Below are positions 39,613 to 51,113 of a stretch of DNA of 64,000 nucleotides, piece by piece. The notes under the pieces are model-generated. The model was given only the letters and a program-made list of their open reading frames with translations, did no database searches and had not been told where the DNA came from. Both the position numbers and the translations under genes were made by a program. Within the stretch, counting starts at the first letter, position 1. Each line of letters begins with the position of its first letter. The stretch is from contig NC_057765.1 of the NCBI RefSeq assembly GCF_010389155.1, positions 45,341,559 to 45,405,558 of the forward strand, given 5' to 3'. The DNA is from Erigeron canadensis (Eukaryota > Streptophyta > Magnoliopsida > Asterales > Asteraceae).

Positions 39613-41055
39613 TCAAGCTCTCTTCTTGTCTTTCAATGGTCCTCTTGGGATTTTACTCACAACTTTGGCATCAAACACTGCATATTGTTTCTTGATTTCG
39701 ATCATTGCTTTTTCTGCAAATGCATCAATCTGGTCCTCGTACTTCTCATATAGAACTGGGATCGTGTGTAGAAGCACAAAAGCTGTGTTCAAGAACAGAT
39801 GACTCAGTCTTAGCTTATTATATAACTACATATATGATGTGCAACATACATTAATAGTGGAAAAAAGGAAAAAAGAAAGGATAATGTTATCATTACTTAT
39901 GTAGAACAATGTCAAGAAGTTGCACCAACTCCCCACAATAGAGAGAATCCACAGTCCAGCGACAACCTGGCAAAATTAGCATCAAGACACACATATAAGT
40001 ATATAACACAAGCACGTAATAAAAGAGGGTATACGAAAAGAAAAAAGATGTTTGGGATGAAATAATACAGCAAGAAACTTCTTCAAATCCCTTCCAGATG
40101 CAATGTTACGCAGCGTGTCAAGACCCTGATTAAGCTCAATCCTTAATCCAGCAGCAAAATGTAGAAACTTGTCTTCAGGAATACGCACTTGAGGGATACG
40201 AGGAGGAGACCTGCATTTGGAGAGTGAGGGGGTGAATGAGGTCCCTCCCTAGTCAAGATTTGGAGAGGAAAGCAAAGCTTACTTGTTGATAAACTTGGAA
40301 GCGTTGGACCACAGGAAGAGAACGGTAAACGCGAGTATGAGGGCATAGCAAAGCAACGTAAGCAGATGGTACTCGAGCAATTCAAAGAAGACCCACACTG
40401 CAGTGGCTCCACCAAGTACACTAGCTGAAATCTTCTTGTTCCTCCACAAGAACACGTCAGCCGCTGCTTACCACATCCACACACAGGGAATCTCATTTAT
40501 TTAACTTAGGAGGACAGCTAAGGTTAGAGTATTTTTCAGGAAACTTTCGGTAACTGAAGCCGATAAAAAAAAAAAAAAAAAGCCAAGTCGGAGTTACAGA
40601 AAAGAGAAAGAGAAAGAAAGATCCCGTGGATTTAATTAATTCTTATTTTAATACAAGACAGGGGTTTATACTCATTATTGATGATGGAAAAAATAAAGAT
40701 AACTGCTTGCAGGCCAGGGGGTATTATTATTAGGGCAACAAATAACAATGATAATAATAAAAAATTATTAAATTAGTAATAGAAAGAAGAATTTTGATTG
40801 CTTACGTTTACCACCGCCAAAAACATTGTGAACAGGTTTTTCTCTACCAAACAAGCGGTAGATCTTTGATTTCATCGAAGAAGAAGGAGGAACATCATCC
40901 TTCTTCTTCTTCTTGCTGTGCTCATCCTCCGCCTCCTCTTCCTTTTTGTTTTTGTGGTCTGAATCGGAATCTGAAGAGTCATGATGATGACTTGTCTTCT
41001 TCGTAAAAGACGCCGATGGTTCGATTTCATCGCCTCCGTAGTGTTCCTCCGCCAT
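39613..41055 (-). CDS. Reticulon-like protein B (RTNLB)
   Basis: ER membrane-shaping protein that inserts two hydrophobic hairpins into the cytosolic leaflet to curve tubules. Five minus-strand exons: 41055-40806, 40463-40283, 40210-40069, 39966-39897, 39782-39613. They total 813 nt, or 270 aa. Residues 1-83 are an acidic/basic low-complexity cytosolic head with His, Asp-Ser and Lys runs, ending [15 protein letters not shown]. The reticulon homology domain starts at [12 protein letters not shown] (about 85). Hydrophobic hairpin 1 is about 97-140, hairpin 2 about 192-225 ([20 protein letters not shown]), separated by a helical loop with [20 protein letters not shown]. It ends PLKDKKRA, which places lysines at -3 and -4 like a dilysine ER-retrieval signal. 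The frame stays open upstream of the ATG through 41484, but that part is AT-rich, lacks family similarity and is taken as leader. Confidence 0.94.
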
Positions 41056-42690
41056 ACTTTTATTTATTCTATCCAATCCAATCCAATCCAATCGGTACCA
41101 GTAACTCTTTAACTTAGAAATACAAACTCTACTGTCTGAAAAAACGGGAATTGAGAATGAAAAAACGGGAATCGAGACTTCCGAACCTTTAAACTGAGTT
41201 CTCGAGTTTTTATTAAAAGAAAAAAAAAAAAAAAAATACATTGGGAAGAAAAGATAGAAAAATTTATAAAAAAGAGGCATTCTCGAGTTGAAAGAAAGAA
41301 AAGTTGATAGTTGAATGTATTTTTGAGTTAGAAGGGAAGGAAAAGAAAGGGTAAAAAGATACAATTTTACATTTATAGCTTTGTAGTAATTAAAACCTTT
41401 ATTTAAGTTTGAGGGGTATAATAATAATTTAACCATTTTTCCTTCCAAATCTTGCCAAAAGTGGCAAGAAAATTTTGGGATCAAAACACTCTATTTTTCC
41501 CTTTCTTTTATTTCCCTTTCTTTTAAAACAAAAACTCAAAAATACAAAAACTAAAAATTTCTTACCCTTTCTTTTCTTATCTTCTCAAAATAAAACTCAA
41601 GAATGGAGCCTTAAAAAAATATGATATAAATTAAACCTTTGAATGTGATAAATATACATAGTCTTCTTGAATTTTACATAACCTTCTCCTAAATTTTATA
41701 TAATCCCCCTGTTTTACCTAAGGTATATATTGCATGTTTTGCCTAACCTTTCTCGATAAAAAAATTATATAATAAAGGTATAACAGAAGAAGAGAATCGA
41801 AGGAAATTGTACTTATTTTTGTTTTAAGAATTTTTCTCTGGTTTTTTAAGTGATTAAGAATGAAAGTTTTTTCTTTGTATTTTATTTTAAAATTAATTAA
41901 ACAATATGAGAAAATAATGAAAGGTATCATAAAGACTGTTTCCATTTTATTTATTTTTTTACATAAAATTGATAATTTTTTTGGATATTATCTTAAAATT
42001 TAAAAAGTTATAGGATTTATCTTTAAAGTTGTCAATTTTCTTCAATTTTCACAGTGCAATTAAACGACGTTCATTTTGGACGTTACGTGAGGGGTAAGTT
42101 AGTCTTTTCCTTTTTCCTAATTCATTATTTGTGTAACTATGTATTTCACTATTGTGAAAATACACACACTCGATCTTTATCCCCCTTTCTACATAATTTG
42201 AATCAAATCTTAATAAACAACCATCGAAAACAACCTTACGGAAGATTTTAGTAATGTCTACATGTAAGTAGAAAAAAAACCTAAAAACTTTTTATATTTT
42301 GTTTAGGGTTTATAATTTTTGTATGAATTTCTCATACCTCATACATTAGCTAAAAGTCAATTTTTCACATGGTTTGACCCACCCATGTGTCAATGAGTCG
42401 TAGATATAATACCTGGATTGTTGAGGGCAAGGAACAACATAAAAGGAAGACTAAAATTGAAGGTTTATGAAACAAATGTCTATCATAACTTGTGAACTTC
42501 CATTACCAAGATCATGTTAAAAGAACAATACAGATCACAAGTACGTACTTCTAATATTGTTGCAACACTACATAGTCCTAATATTGTTTAGCAACATTGT
42601 CACGTACAAATGAACAGACATAACATAGAGTACGTGAACTGAATTTAATACTTCCAAACAAAAACCAAGTCATGGTTTATATGATGGTCC
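41056..42690. other. Intergenic upstream of the reticulon gene
   Basis: AT-rich. The part near 41056 should hold the reticulon promoter and leader. No gene or element ends are recognised. The open frame near 42054-42251 resembles nothing known. Confidence 0.4.
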
Positions 42691-42699
42691 TGGAAAGCC

Positions 42700-43745
42700 C
42701 TTTGGTGGAACCTAATTCACCCCACGGGGACTTAGATATGGTTTAAGTACACTAGTTGGCTCATTTTGCACTCTTTGCTGACTAGCCTGGGTACTCTGGG
42801 TAGATTGGGATGGCTAACTGGACTCGGTAGACTGAGGTGGCTGATTGGGTTGTGTTGACTGAGGTGGCTCACTAAATTGAGTTGGTTGAGTCACTCAAGT
42901 TGATTGAATGACTTCTTAGTCTTCTTTGTTAGCCTATGACAAAAATATACATATCATCGACAAAAATGTTCAACAGTTAGCATGTATACATATGTAGCTG
43001 GAGTTGCCTACCTTTTTGGCAAATTGTCATACCTTTTTGGAGTTGCATCACTTGATTGACCTTTGCATGATTTTGGGTTACGACCTTTTTGTTGCATTTA
43101 CTACAAGTGATTATATTCTCTTTATTTGACAGTTTAGAACCTCTAACAATTGGTTGATCAACCTCATTTTGATTTATCTTTCTCTCTTTCTTGGCCTCCC
43201 AATGTGGTGGTTAGGAGGTACAATCTTCCGTGGATCTTGACTCTTAACCTAGTATGTTGCACCAACAATTGGTTCAATCTTGTATCCATACAGTTTCTTC
43301 CATGTTTTCAGAGTGTATGAAGGATGTATTCAGTCCTTAATATCTTCCAACATCATATCCATACTTATCCATTTTAAAAGAACATTAATTATATGCTTAT
43401 AATGTATACCTGTCAAATCTCGTTTCATGCAAAAACATTGTCTCTCTAACATACTAACAACACACTGTTCATTCAAAGAGCCACTAACTTGGTACTTGTT
43501 ATTCCCATTCCAAATAACATCAAACTTTGATGTCTCTTCCATATTTGTTTCTAGGATCCGTGTGGTTGTTGGAGTAAGTAGACCCTCACATGTGTCAATC
43601 ACTTCTTGCAATTAGACAATTCCCTTCATAAGGTTCTTTAATGAACTCTAGACAAGTGTTGATTGGTTTGTCTCTTCTGTTTACCAATTTACTATTGAAT
43701 AACTCACAAATATTGTTTTACAAAATGTCACACTTGACTCTCCCT
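42700..43745 (-). pseudogene. Decayed Mutator-like transposase (C-terminal part, SWIM domain and zinc knuckle)
   Basis: The minus strand carries recognisable pieces of a mudrA-type transposase C-terminus. From 43745 downward: a KCDIL-NNICELFN segment with an internal stop, RDKPINTCLEFIKE, then KFDVIWNGNNKYQVS, the SWIM-like CFCMKRDLTGIHYKH (the expected CKH is YKH, so one zinc ligand is lost), VKSQDPRKIVPPNHHIGRP preceded by a stop, a broken CCHC knuckle beginning TCSKCNKKG (near 43090), and a Gln/Pro/Ser/Thr-rich tail (42760-42900). Several stops and frameshifts show it is dead. The N-terminal two-thirds, including the DDE core, is absent from this window. Confidence 0.8.
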
Positions 43746-43754
43746 GAATCATTG

Positions 43755-44000
43755 TATGCTAATATGGTATCCGCGCAATGCAATGACGGCGTTGTTGACG
43801 ACGCTCTTGTGGCGAGGACAACGTGTGTTGATGACTGGTGGTGGTAGGATTGAATGGTGTAGGATGAAATATTTTAAAAAATAAGGATTTAAAATATAAC
43901 TTAGTAAGATAGGGGTTTATGATGTAATATTAAGATGTCTAATAATTTTTTATATTAAAAAAAGATCATTAAAGGCAGCTAGATCATTTCCAATATAACT
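43755..44000 (-). mobile_element. Helitron-like fragment beside the MULE pseudogene
   Basis: On the minus strand GTCATTGCATTGCGCGGATA followed by CCATATTAG resembles the CGGCGG-type 3' ends seen elsewhere in the window. The sequence after it on the plus strand (GATGTAATATTAAG and similar) fits the body of the same family. A 25-bp stretch of MULE sequence containing TCACACTTGACTCTC occurs on both sides (43727 and 44060), as if the insertion had split or duplicated the older element. Confidence 0.4.
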
Positions 44001-44291
44001 ATTTATGAAATAAACGTGACCTAAAATTTATTAAATGATCAAAGTAGTTTAACAAAATATCACACTTGACTCTCTGTGATTTACACTAGTTTTAACAATT
44101 CATTTATTCAAATAAAGTAAGTGATTAAGATTCATAGTGAGTTAACTTTGAGTTGGTGGGCCAAGTAAATATGGCACAATTTACTAAAATTTTTTATGTA
44201 ACTATAAAATATGAGAAATGTATGATTGATAAATAAATCTTTACTAAGTTTGTGAGTAAAAAAGTTTGTTTGTTACTCTCTAGAAAATATA

Positions 44292-45613
44292 CTAGAATTT
44301 GTACCCCGCGCGTTGCTGCGGGTACAAATTATTTAACGTAACATTATTTAAAATAGGAATGTATTTAGCAAACCCCATTTAGGATTACTTAACTTGTTCA
44401 AAAGCATTTAAAGTTAATACACTTGACAAAAATAGTTGTTATCACTTTTAATTACTGCTAAGCTGTTATCATTATTAATTACAACCAAATGGTTAAACAA
44501 ATAAGCAATAAAGCAAAAAGCTTTAAACCATATTACAATCTATCGATTAATTAGTATGATATAGAGTTAAAAATACATTGAAAAAACTTATCATTACAAA
44601 AAGATAAAAGATATGCATGACATAGTATATTTATATGGCTCATTTCGTTGTTTTTTATTTTTAATTTCAATTACAACTCTACAAATTAAATGGAAAATAG
44701 TTAGATGTAGAATCCAAACCTCATTTAAACTCAGTTTATTTCTTCATTGGTGATAGAAACTATGTGCCTTGTCTAGCTACTACCTCTCTGTCTCTTTTTA
44801 TATAAAACTTTCTCATTTTCTTTTGACTATCTTATTATATCTTTACTTTCATATTTTTTTCTCCAAAAAGTTGTATTCTATGTTTAGATCTCAACAACCT
44901 ATAAAAGAAAATCTGCCAGTATAATTGATCATCATTTTCTTTATATCCATATAAACATCTATATACTTGATTTCAGTTATTTTCTTCACCAGTTTTTACA
45001 ATCTTGGTTAAACATCCCTTTTGTTGACCACACCTACAATGTAGTCGCTGCCACGTCATTATCAGATTCTTACAATTCTCATTTTACTCCGCTGTCATTA
45101 TTGTCATCTCGTTTTTATGCTTACTTTTACTTGTTACCAGTGGTCGGTGGTGGTTGTTGCTGCCTTGCTAGCAGTTAAAGGAGATTGGTGGTTGTTCCTA
45201 TGAATTTTTCCCGGAGATGTTAAGCTACAGTGAAGGAGGCTGGTGTTGGTTACCGACGGTGGGCGTGGATGGTTGTTCCCGGTGATAGATGAAGTAAATT
45301 AATTAGATTTCATCTTAACTTATTGTATCATATTGCCTCTGTTTGTAGTGGTCAAGTCATTGGAATATGGAATTGTAAATCTGTAATGCGTATTAGAGAG
45401 AGAGAGAGGCGATGGTTACCGGCGGTGGTTTATGAGTGTGTTATGTGTATTTGTATATTGGATATGCATATATGTATGCCCTATAAGCGGTACCTTTTGC
45501 AAATAAAAGAGTACTCTTACAAGCAATGCTATTTGTGAGAGAACCAACCTTTGTTTTTTAGTACGCAATATATAGTTGTAATAGATGCAAAGAAAGTGGC
45601 ATATAGTACATTA
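44292..45613 (-). mobile_element. Helitron 3' end and AT-rich body, minus strand (5' end unresolved)
   Basis: The minus-strand 3' end shows CCCGCAGCAACGCGCGGGGT, then TACAAATTCTAG and T, at 44292-44295: hairpin, CTAG and following T. The right-hand limit is set here only because a second Helitron end begins at 45614. The interior includes a GGTGGTCGGTGG-type stretch (45140-45290) that could be captured sequence. No coding region is convincing. Confidence 0.5.
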
Positions 45614-45660
45614 CTAGATTTTAGACCCGTGTGCGACACTGGACACGGGATTTATGATAT
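45614..45660 (-). mobile_element. Helitron 3' end, minus strand
   Basis: The minus-strand sequence CCCGTGTCCAGTGTCGCACA then CGGGTCTAAAATCTAG and T ends at 45614. The stem CCCGTGT/ACACGGG is perfect. The body would extend right toward 46.3 kb, but no 5' TC end was identified. Confidence 0.5.
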
Positions 45661-46692
45661 TATCGATATTAGATCTTCATACATTTAATTCATAAAAACT
45701 TATAATTTTGAAAATATACTGTTTTAAATGTTATACTTTACAAGTTGTAGTACAATAACCACAGGTTCACAACTGTCATTATTTAGCTGAGACATATTGA
45801 TAGAATTGTTTGTTGTAGTCATTACAAAAGGCACATGCAACAATAATTTCATTATTATACAATTGTTCGAAACCAGTTGTACTTATAATGTGATATTATT
45901 ATGAAAGATAATTACTAATTAAAATATAAACATACTTGTGATCTTACACTTGACGTTTAAGTATATGTGTTTGATCATGATAACATGAATATGTTTATTT
46001 TTAATCACTTTCCAATGATAATTAGATAACCATTAGGATTGTTTTCATATTCTTTGATAACAATTAGGACTATTGATTTGAGTGATAATTGTAACTTTGA
46101 AAAATTAAATATAAATACTTTTTGTAACTTTTTTTATAAAAATTTTAAAAATCTTCTCATGATGACTAAAAATAAATACTATAAATTAAGTATTCAGGGC
46201 TAAAAAGTATAAATTGTTAATGAAAAATAAAAAAGTAAAAATTAATGAGGCTTTCTTTACAAATAAATGTAAATACTAATATAATAATATATTTAGATAA
46301 TGATTATTATGATTTTTAATTTATAGTTAATTTGCATAAATAGTTAGTAAAAAAGTATATAGGGTAAATTCAAGTTGAGAGGTCGAAATTTGTTAATTTT
46401 AATCCCGATTTTTGGGGTCGAAATTGGAGGAGGGAGTATTGAGGCCATAGCTTTTTTTCGACCGAGTGTGGTTCTAACAACCGCCGCTTGCAATTAATTC
46501 TACCCTTACTGATCTTTAAATACATACATTTTACATAATCAAATTAAATAAATAAATTCCCGGTTAGTAATAATCAGTTACGCATATATATACATCTATA
46601 TATATAACAAAATTGAATCAAAACGACGACACAGTTTCATTGCTTAAAGAAAGCGAGACTAGTAATAATAGGGTTTTCGTTATGTTATTGTG
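45661..46692. other. Upstream of ABIL1
   Basis: AT-rich. It probably contains Helitron body on the left and the ABIL1 promoter and leader on the right (the leader region near 46600-46692 is less AT-rich). No discrete promoter motif was confirmed. Confidence 0.35.
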
Positions 46693-46926
46693 ATGGAAGT
46701 GGATCAATCAAAATCAATTGAAAGGATGACGACGACGACGTTTCACGACGACGCTTCATTAGAGCACACCTCCATTGGATTTGTTAAAGCTCTACAGGTC
46801 AGTCTCCTTTCTTTCTTTCTTTTTTTTATTTACAAGCTTCAGTTCCTATATCATTCAATCTCATTATATTATATTCATATGTTATTCATATATATTTATT
46901 TATATATCAGAAGAAGATCTGATGAT

Positions 46927-46957
<31 letters not shown>

Positions 46958-49900
46958 GCAGCTTATCGTAGACCACATTAAATTAAACCCTAATCAAGTG
47001 GCCGACTTCTTAATCATTATTAGCTAGGTTCCTGTAGAACAATGAATATTATGAATTTCCCCAATCACACTGACTCAATGTAGGTTATTTTAGGAGTTAG
47101 GGTAGATGTTGTAAATTAGTTTCGTTACGAGTATTATAGCCTATAGCTATTTCAAGTAGATATTATAGGTATTTCAAGTGGAGATGTTTAAAATAATGAA
47201 TAGAAGGTGGGCATTTTGGGGTTATCAACTACTTAGTTGAAAAACAGGAGGGAACAAATGCTTTATATTAGAAAAATTAAGCAAATGAACATCCAATGCC
47301 GTCTTTCACGGGTTTTGGGTCTCAATATCTCTACGGTGTACGGGGGAGGTTAAGATGTAGAGAGTCTTACCCGGTTACCCCTACCATGACGGTGTAGAAT
47401 GGTTACTTCCAGGTTCTATCTAAGATAGAAAAAGACCTCCAGCCTTGCAAGGCATGAAGATAGAACCCTTGACCTCTGTTTCCGAAGGCAAGGGTGCTAA
47501 CCACTCATCCAAGCTTGCTGGTTTGAATATAATTATAGATATTAGCTTAATATTTTTCACGCTAACTTTTATTTCCCCAAAACACACCACCACATATTCT
47601 CTTCTATGTGTATGCAAACTATTCAACTCGGATGTTGTTGCTGTTAGTTAACACACAACAGGTCATACCCTAATCCTAATGCTACCAGTCTACCACAAAT
47701 GTCAAACATAGCTTACGTATGTATCTACAAGTTAAACTAATGAACTTTATATATGTGCTCTCAGTAACATGTGAAATCGTTGCTTCCTTTAGGAAAAATT
47801 GAATGGAATATGAAACTTAAGAGAGAGAGAGTGAGAGTGAGAGAGAGTCAGAGAGATAATGGTACAAAGGACTATCTATATAGTTTGCATTACGTGATAG
47901 TAACATCTTATCGATTGATTGCTTAATCCTTTTCGTTTTAGGATATCTATATGATGGATCTTACCTTAAGTTACTTGTAGTCAAATCTTCATTTTTAATC
48001 TAAATGGCAAGTTCAGAGTTATATTTATGTTCATAGTCGTCGACTATTCTGTCATAATCTATGTTTATCGGTTATCACTATTCACTAGTGTTCTTTTCAG
48101 ATATTGCTTCCCAAGCCATATCCAAGCTGTTACTTTACCATATTATTATGTGTTTATTCTTTCATGGCATTAACTGCTTGTCGGAGGCTTCTTTAAATGC
48201 TATATAATAATTTATACCTGCATTGGTTCTAATTCGTATTTGATATTTTAGGAGCTCAAGAACTTAAGACCCCAGCTCTATTCGGCAGCAGAATATTGTG
48301 AAAAATCTTATCTACACAGTGAACAGAAACAAGTGTAAGATTCATCCTATTGAGTAACTATTGACTTGAGATTTTATTTACGTGATTTAGCGTATGAATA
48401 TTTTACTTTCACAAACCATCGTACATTGCTTATCATTTAAACAAATATTGCTCTTGACAAAGAGCTCCCATTTTTGGGCAAGAAGTATAAGGCACAATCT
48501 GTTCACAGTTGCTCATTCTTGCAAACTTCTTTGGCCTTCATGGAAGAACGATGTTGGTCAGTTTGCGTTGAAAAGCAATTAAAATGGATAAAAAAGTCAA
48601 TCCCGTAGATGTATATAGAGATGGAATAGTCCTCATTGTCTGTGCATTATCTCTTTTCCTCATTGTCTGTGCATTATCTCTTTTCAGTTACCAACATGAT
48701 TGGTGTGGCGCCAGGAGAAAGGGTGATACTGAATAGTTCTTCTATAGGATGTGTTAGAAACTAGTGTCCCTTTTTTTAAAAGTTTTACTTTAAAATTATC
48801 TCTTCATATGAATTGTGCTGCAGGGTCCTTGATAACCTAAAAGATTATGCCATTCGGGCTCTTGTAAATGCTGTTGACCATCTTGGCACTGTTGCATACA
48901 AACTGACAGACCTTCTAGACCAGCAGACTTTAGAAATCTCTTCAACCGAGTTACATGTTACGTGTTTACATCAGGTAAGACCTATTTGAATTTCTTTTAA
49001 TAGGTCTGTAATGTCAACATATTTTTTTATTGACGTTGACAAAGAATTTGGCCATTTGTTGCGACCTGACTGTCGTTATTCTGTATTCCTAAAAACAAAT
49101 AACAAAATAGAAATAAAAACTAAAAAACGACACTTAAGAATAAGGGATTTTGGACACTAGTTGCTGCTTACAGTTTTCACTCTTCATCTTGATTTCTGAT
49201 TTGTCAAAGTCACTTATTCTTACAAGCTTTACTGATTCTGTCATTATCAAGAGATTGATAGGTTCTTTTGGGCAACGATTATCCAAATACAGTGTTTCTG
49301 AAGTTAAATCGTCTAACATTGACAAGTTTTCCTTTGATGTTAAGCAACTTCTTACATGCCAAACGTATACGGATAGAGAAGCTATCAGACAGCAACAGTT
49401 ATTAGCAGTTTCCCCAAGGCATCACAAACATTATATTTTACCCAGTAAGATTCTTATCGTGATACTGCAATATTGAAATGACGCTTTACATAATTGATAT
49501 TAATAGCTTATAACTTCTTCCGATATTGCTAGATTCTGTCAGCAAAAAGGTCCATTTTAGCCCCCTGATCCAAACTGATGCAAGAGAAAGTCATCTTCAA
49601 CCACCGCCTCGCCAATTTACTTCCGGTAGATATACACTCCCTTCACTCATGAAAATTGCAACACATTTGGATTTCGGATGTCAAATGAAAACACTAAAAT
49701 GTCTTTCCTGAAAGGTTTGTAAGTTAAAGGTGTGTTTGCAAAAAGGATTGATTCTAAGCTGGGTTCACAAGATTTGCTTAGTTCCTCATGGGTAAAAAGT
49801 GATTGATTCTATGAACCATCATATCTGTCTTCTTGATCCAACAAACCCCTTTCTTCTGAAATACAAAAAGGACACCATCATTTGCAAGAATATGTTAGTT

Positions 49901-51113
49901 TGAAAAGTTAGATGGTTTTTTAGTATCTTAATTATTTTTTATGTGGTGGTGGTTTTTAATTTTTTATGTACTAAAGTATTTATATGGGCATTTTTTCACA
50001 AGGTCAAGGGATAGTTTCCCCAAAAAGTCAAGTATGATCAATAACAGTCGATATATCTATTATTACAGGGGTTTTTAGATACTTGAGAAATTGTGAAGCA
50101 TTAGAGTTCAGCTACAGATCGTCAAACATTTGAACTAAAAACAGTTGCCTTCTTTAATACAATCAAAAGTCCTGTCGTTGGTCAGATACTTTTTTGTTGC
50201 ATTCAATGCAGGCACTCCGGCTGCAAACACACTTTCTTGGCATTTAGCAACAGAGACCAAGTCTACATTGAAAGGGAGTTCACGCCCATTGATAAGGTAA
50301 TCCATGATGCTACCACATGTTCGCTCTTCACAAGAATAAGATTTTAGGCTTTATTGGTTTATGCCAATCTTTTATCTATCTTTTGGGTCCTGTAGCCATT
50401 TCTTCTCACATGAAGAAAATAAACAAAGGACCCTGAAAATGGACATGGTATAGCTAAAATCTAATCAAAGCCTAATAGATTCATGATCTCGAGTAAGACA
50501 TTGTCTGCAAGTGGCTGAAAAGAAATGTAATGTTTGTTTAATAATTGCAGCATTGAAGATCTCAAAAGTTCTCATCGTACTCCCACATCTGTTCATACGA
50601 CAAGTATGCATGAGTTTGTTAAGCTTGGTATATTAGGTAGATATTATTATTATTATTAGCTGCTGGAAGCTGGAAACTTAATTTTAGGTAATTTGTAATT
50701 GTAGATGGTGAAGAGGGCATGCAGAGAAAATCATCAACAGGTCATTCCCAGTTGTCGAATGTAGGGCCAGCGTCAAGTGCAGCTATGCAGGCACTTGGCA
50801 TAACACGACGGGTATGTCAAAGTTGCTAAAGTCGATTTATAAATTTCTGGATATGAAACTTTCCTTTTCTTGAAAAGCTTTTGAGTTTGAAGTTATAAAA
50901 TGATATGCTATTGGCAACTTAAATTTGATTGTACCCAATCAGTTATATAATATATTGATGGAATTTTGACAGGATCCAGCTGAGGGACCCAAGCCGATGA
51001 CACCATTCCGATCATTTGATAATAATAAACGTGTACGTGCACCTGTTCGAAGCAAGAGTCTCTTGTCGTCTTTCTTTGTGAAACAAAAGACAGCCAAACA
51101 AGCCATTTCATGA
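46693..51113 (+). CDS. ABIL1: ABI-1-like protein 1, WAVE/SCAR complex subunit
   Basis: Plant Abi-family subunit of the WAVE/SCAR complex that activates ARP2/3 actin nucleation. Nine exons: 46693-46797, 48252-48334, 48824-48974, 49345-49444, 49533-49625, 50212-50296, 50551-50627, 50705-50811, 50973-51113. They total 942 nt, or 313 aa, in phase throughout. Conserved blocks are LEHTSIGFVKALQELKNLRP, QLYSAAEYCEKSY, VLDNLKDYAIRALVNAVDHL, LLTCQTYTDREAIRQQQ, PRHHKHYILP, a Ser/Pro-rich middle, LSWHLATETKSTLKG, AAMQALGITRRDPAEG and the C-terminal SKSLLSSFFVKQKT. The ATG is the first in the leader region. The acceptor of exon 4 (TTAAG before 49345) is the weakest junction. An intron may also lie in the 3' UTR (about 51144-51240). 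Intron 1 carries a SINE and intron 2 a 27-bp tandem repeat. Confidence 0.93.
47290..47519 (-). mobile_element. tRNA-derived SINE in ABIL1 intron 1
   Basis: The minus strand starts AGCAAGCTTGGATGAGTGG, with the A box GGATGAGTGGTTAGC (47496-47510), and a B box GAGGTCAAGGGTTCTATC (47459-47476) spaced as in a tRNA gene. The body continues to about 47290. The tRNA-like head is clear; the 3' end and target duplication were not resolved. As inserted, it is antisense to ABIL1. Confidence 0.75.
48632..48686. repeat. 27-bp tandem duplication in ABIL1 intron 2
   Basis: Two adjacent copies of CCTCATTGTCTGTGCATTAT plus CTCTTTT. The second ends with CAG, an acceptor-like sequence, but no exon follows. Confidence 0.85.

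Noticed and set aside
41056..41484. N-terminal extension of the reticulon frame
   Set aside because: The frame is open upstream, but the sequence is AT-rich, hydrophobic and unlike reticulons, while MAEEH begins the family-typical head.
47496..47519. Possible functional tRNA gene on the minus strand
   Set aside because: The A and B boxes are present, but the cloverleaf arms do not pair across a full tRNA length and the unit continues as a SINE body.
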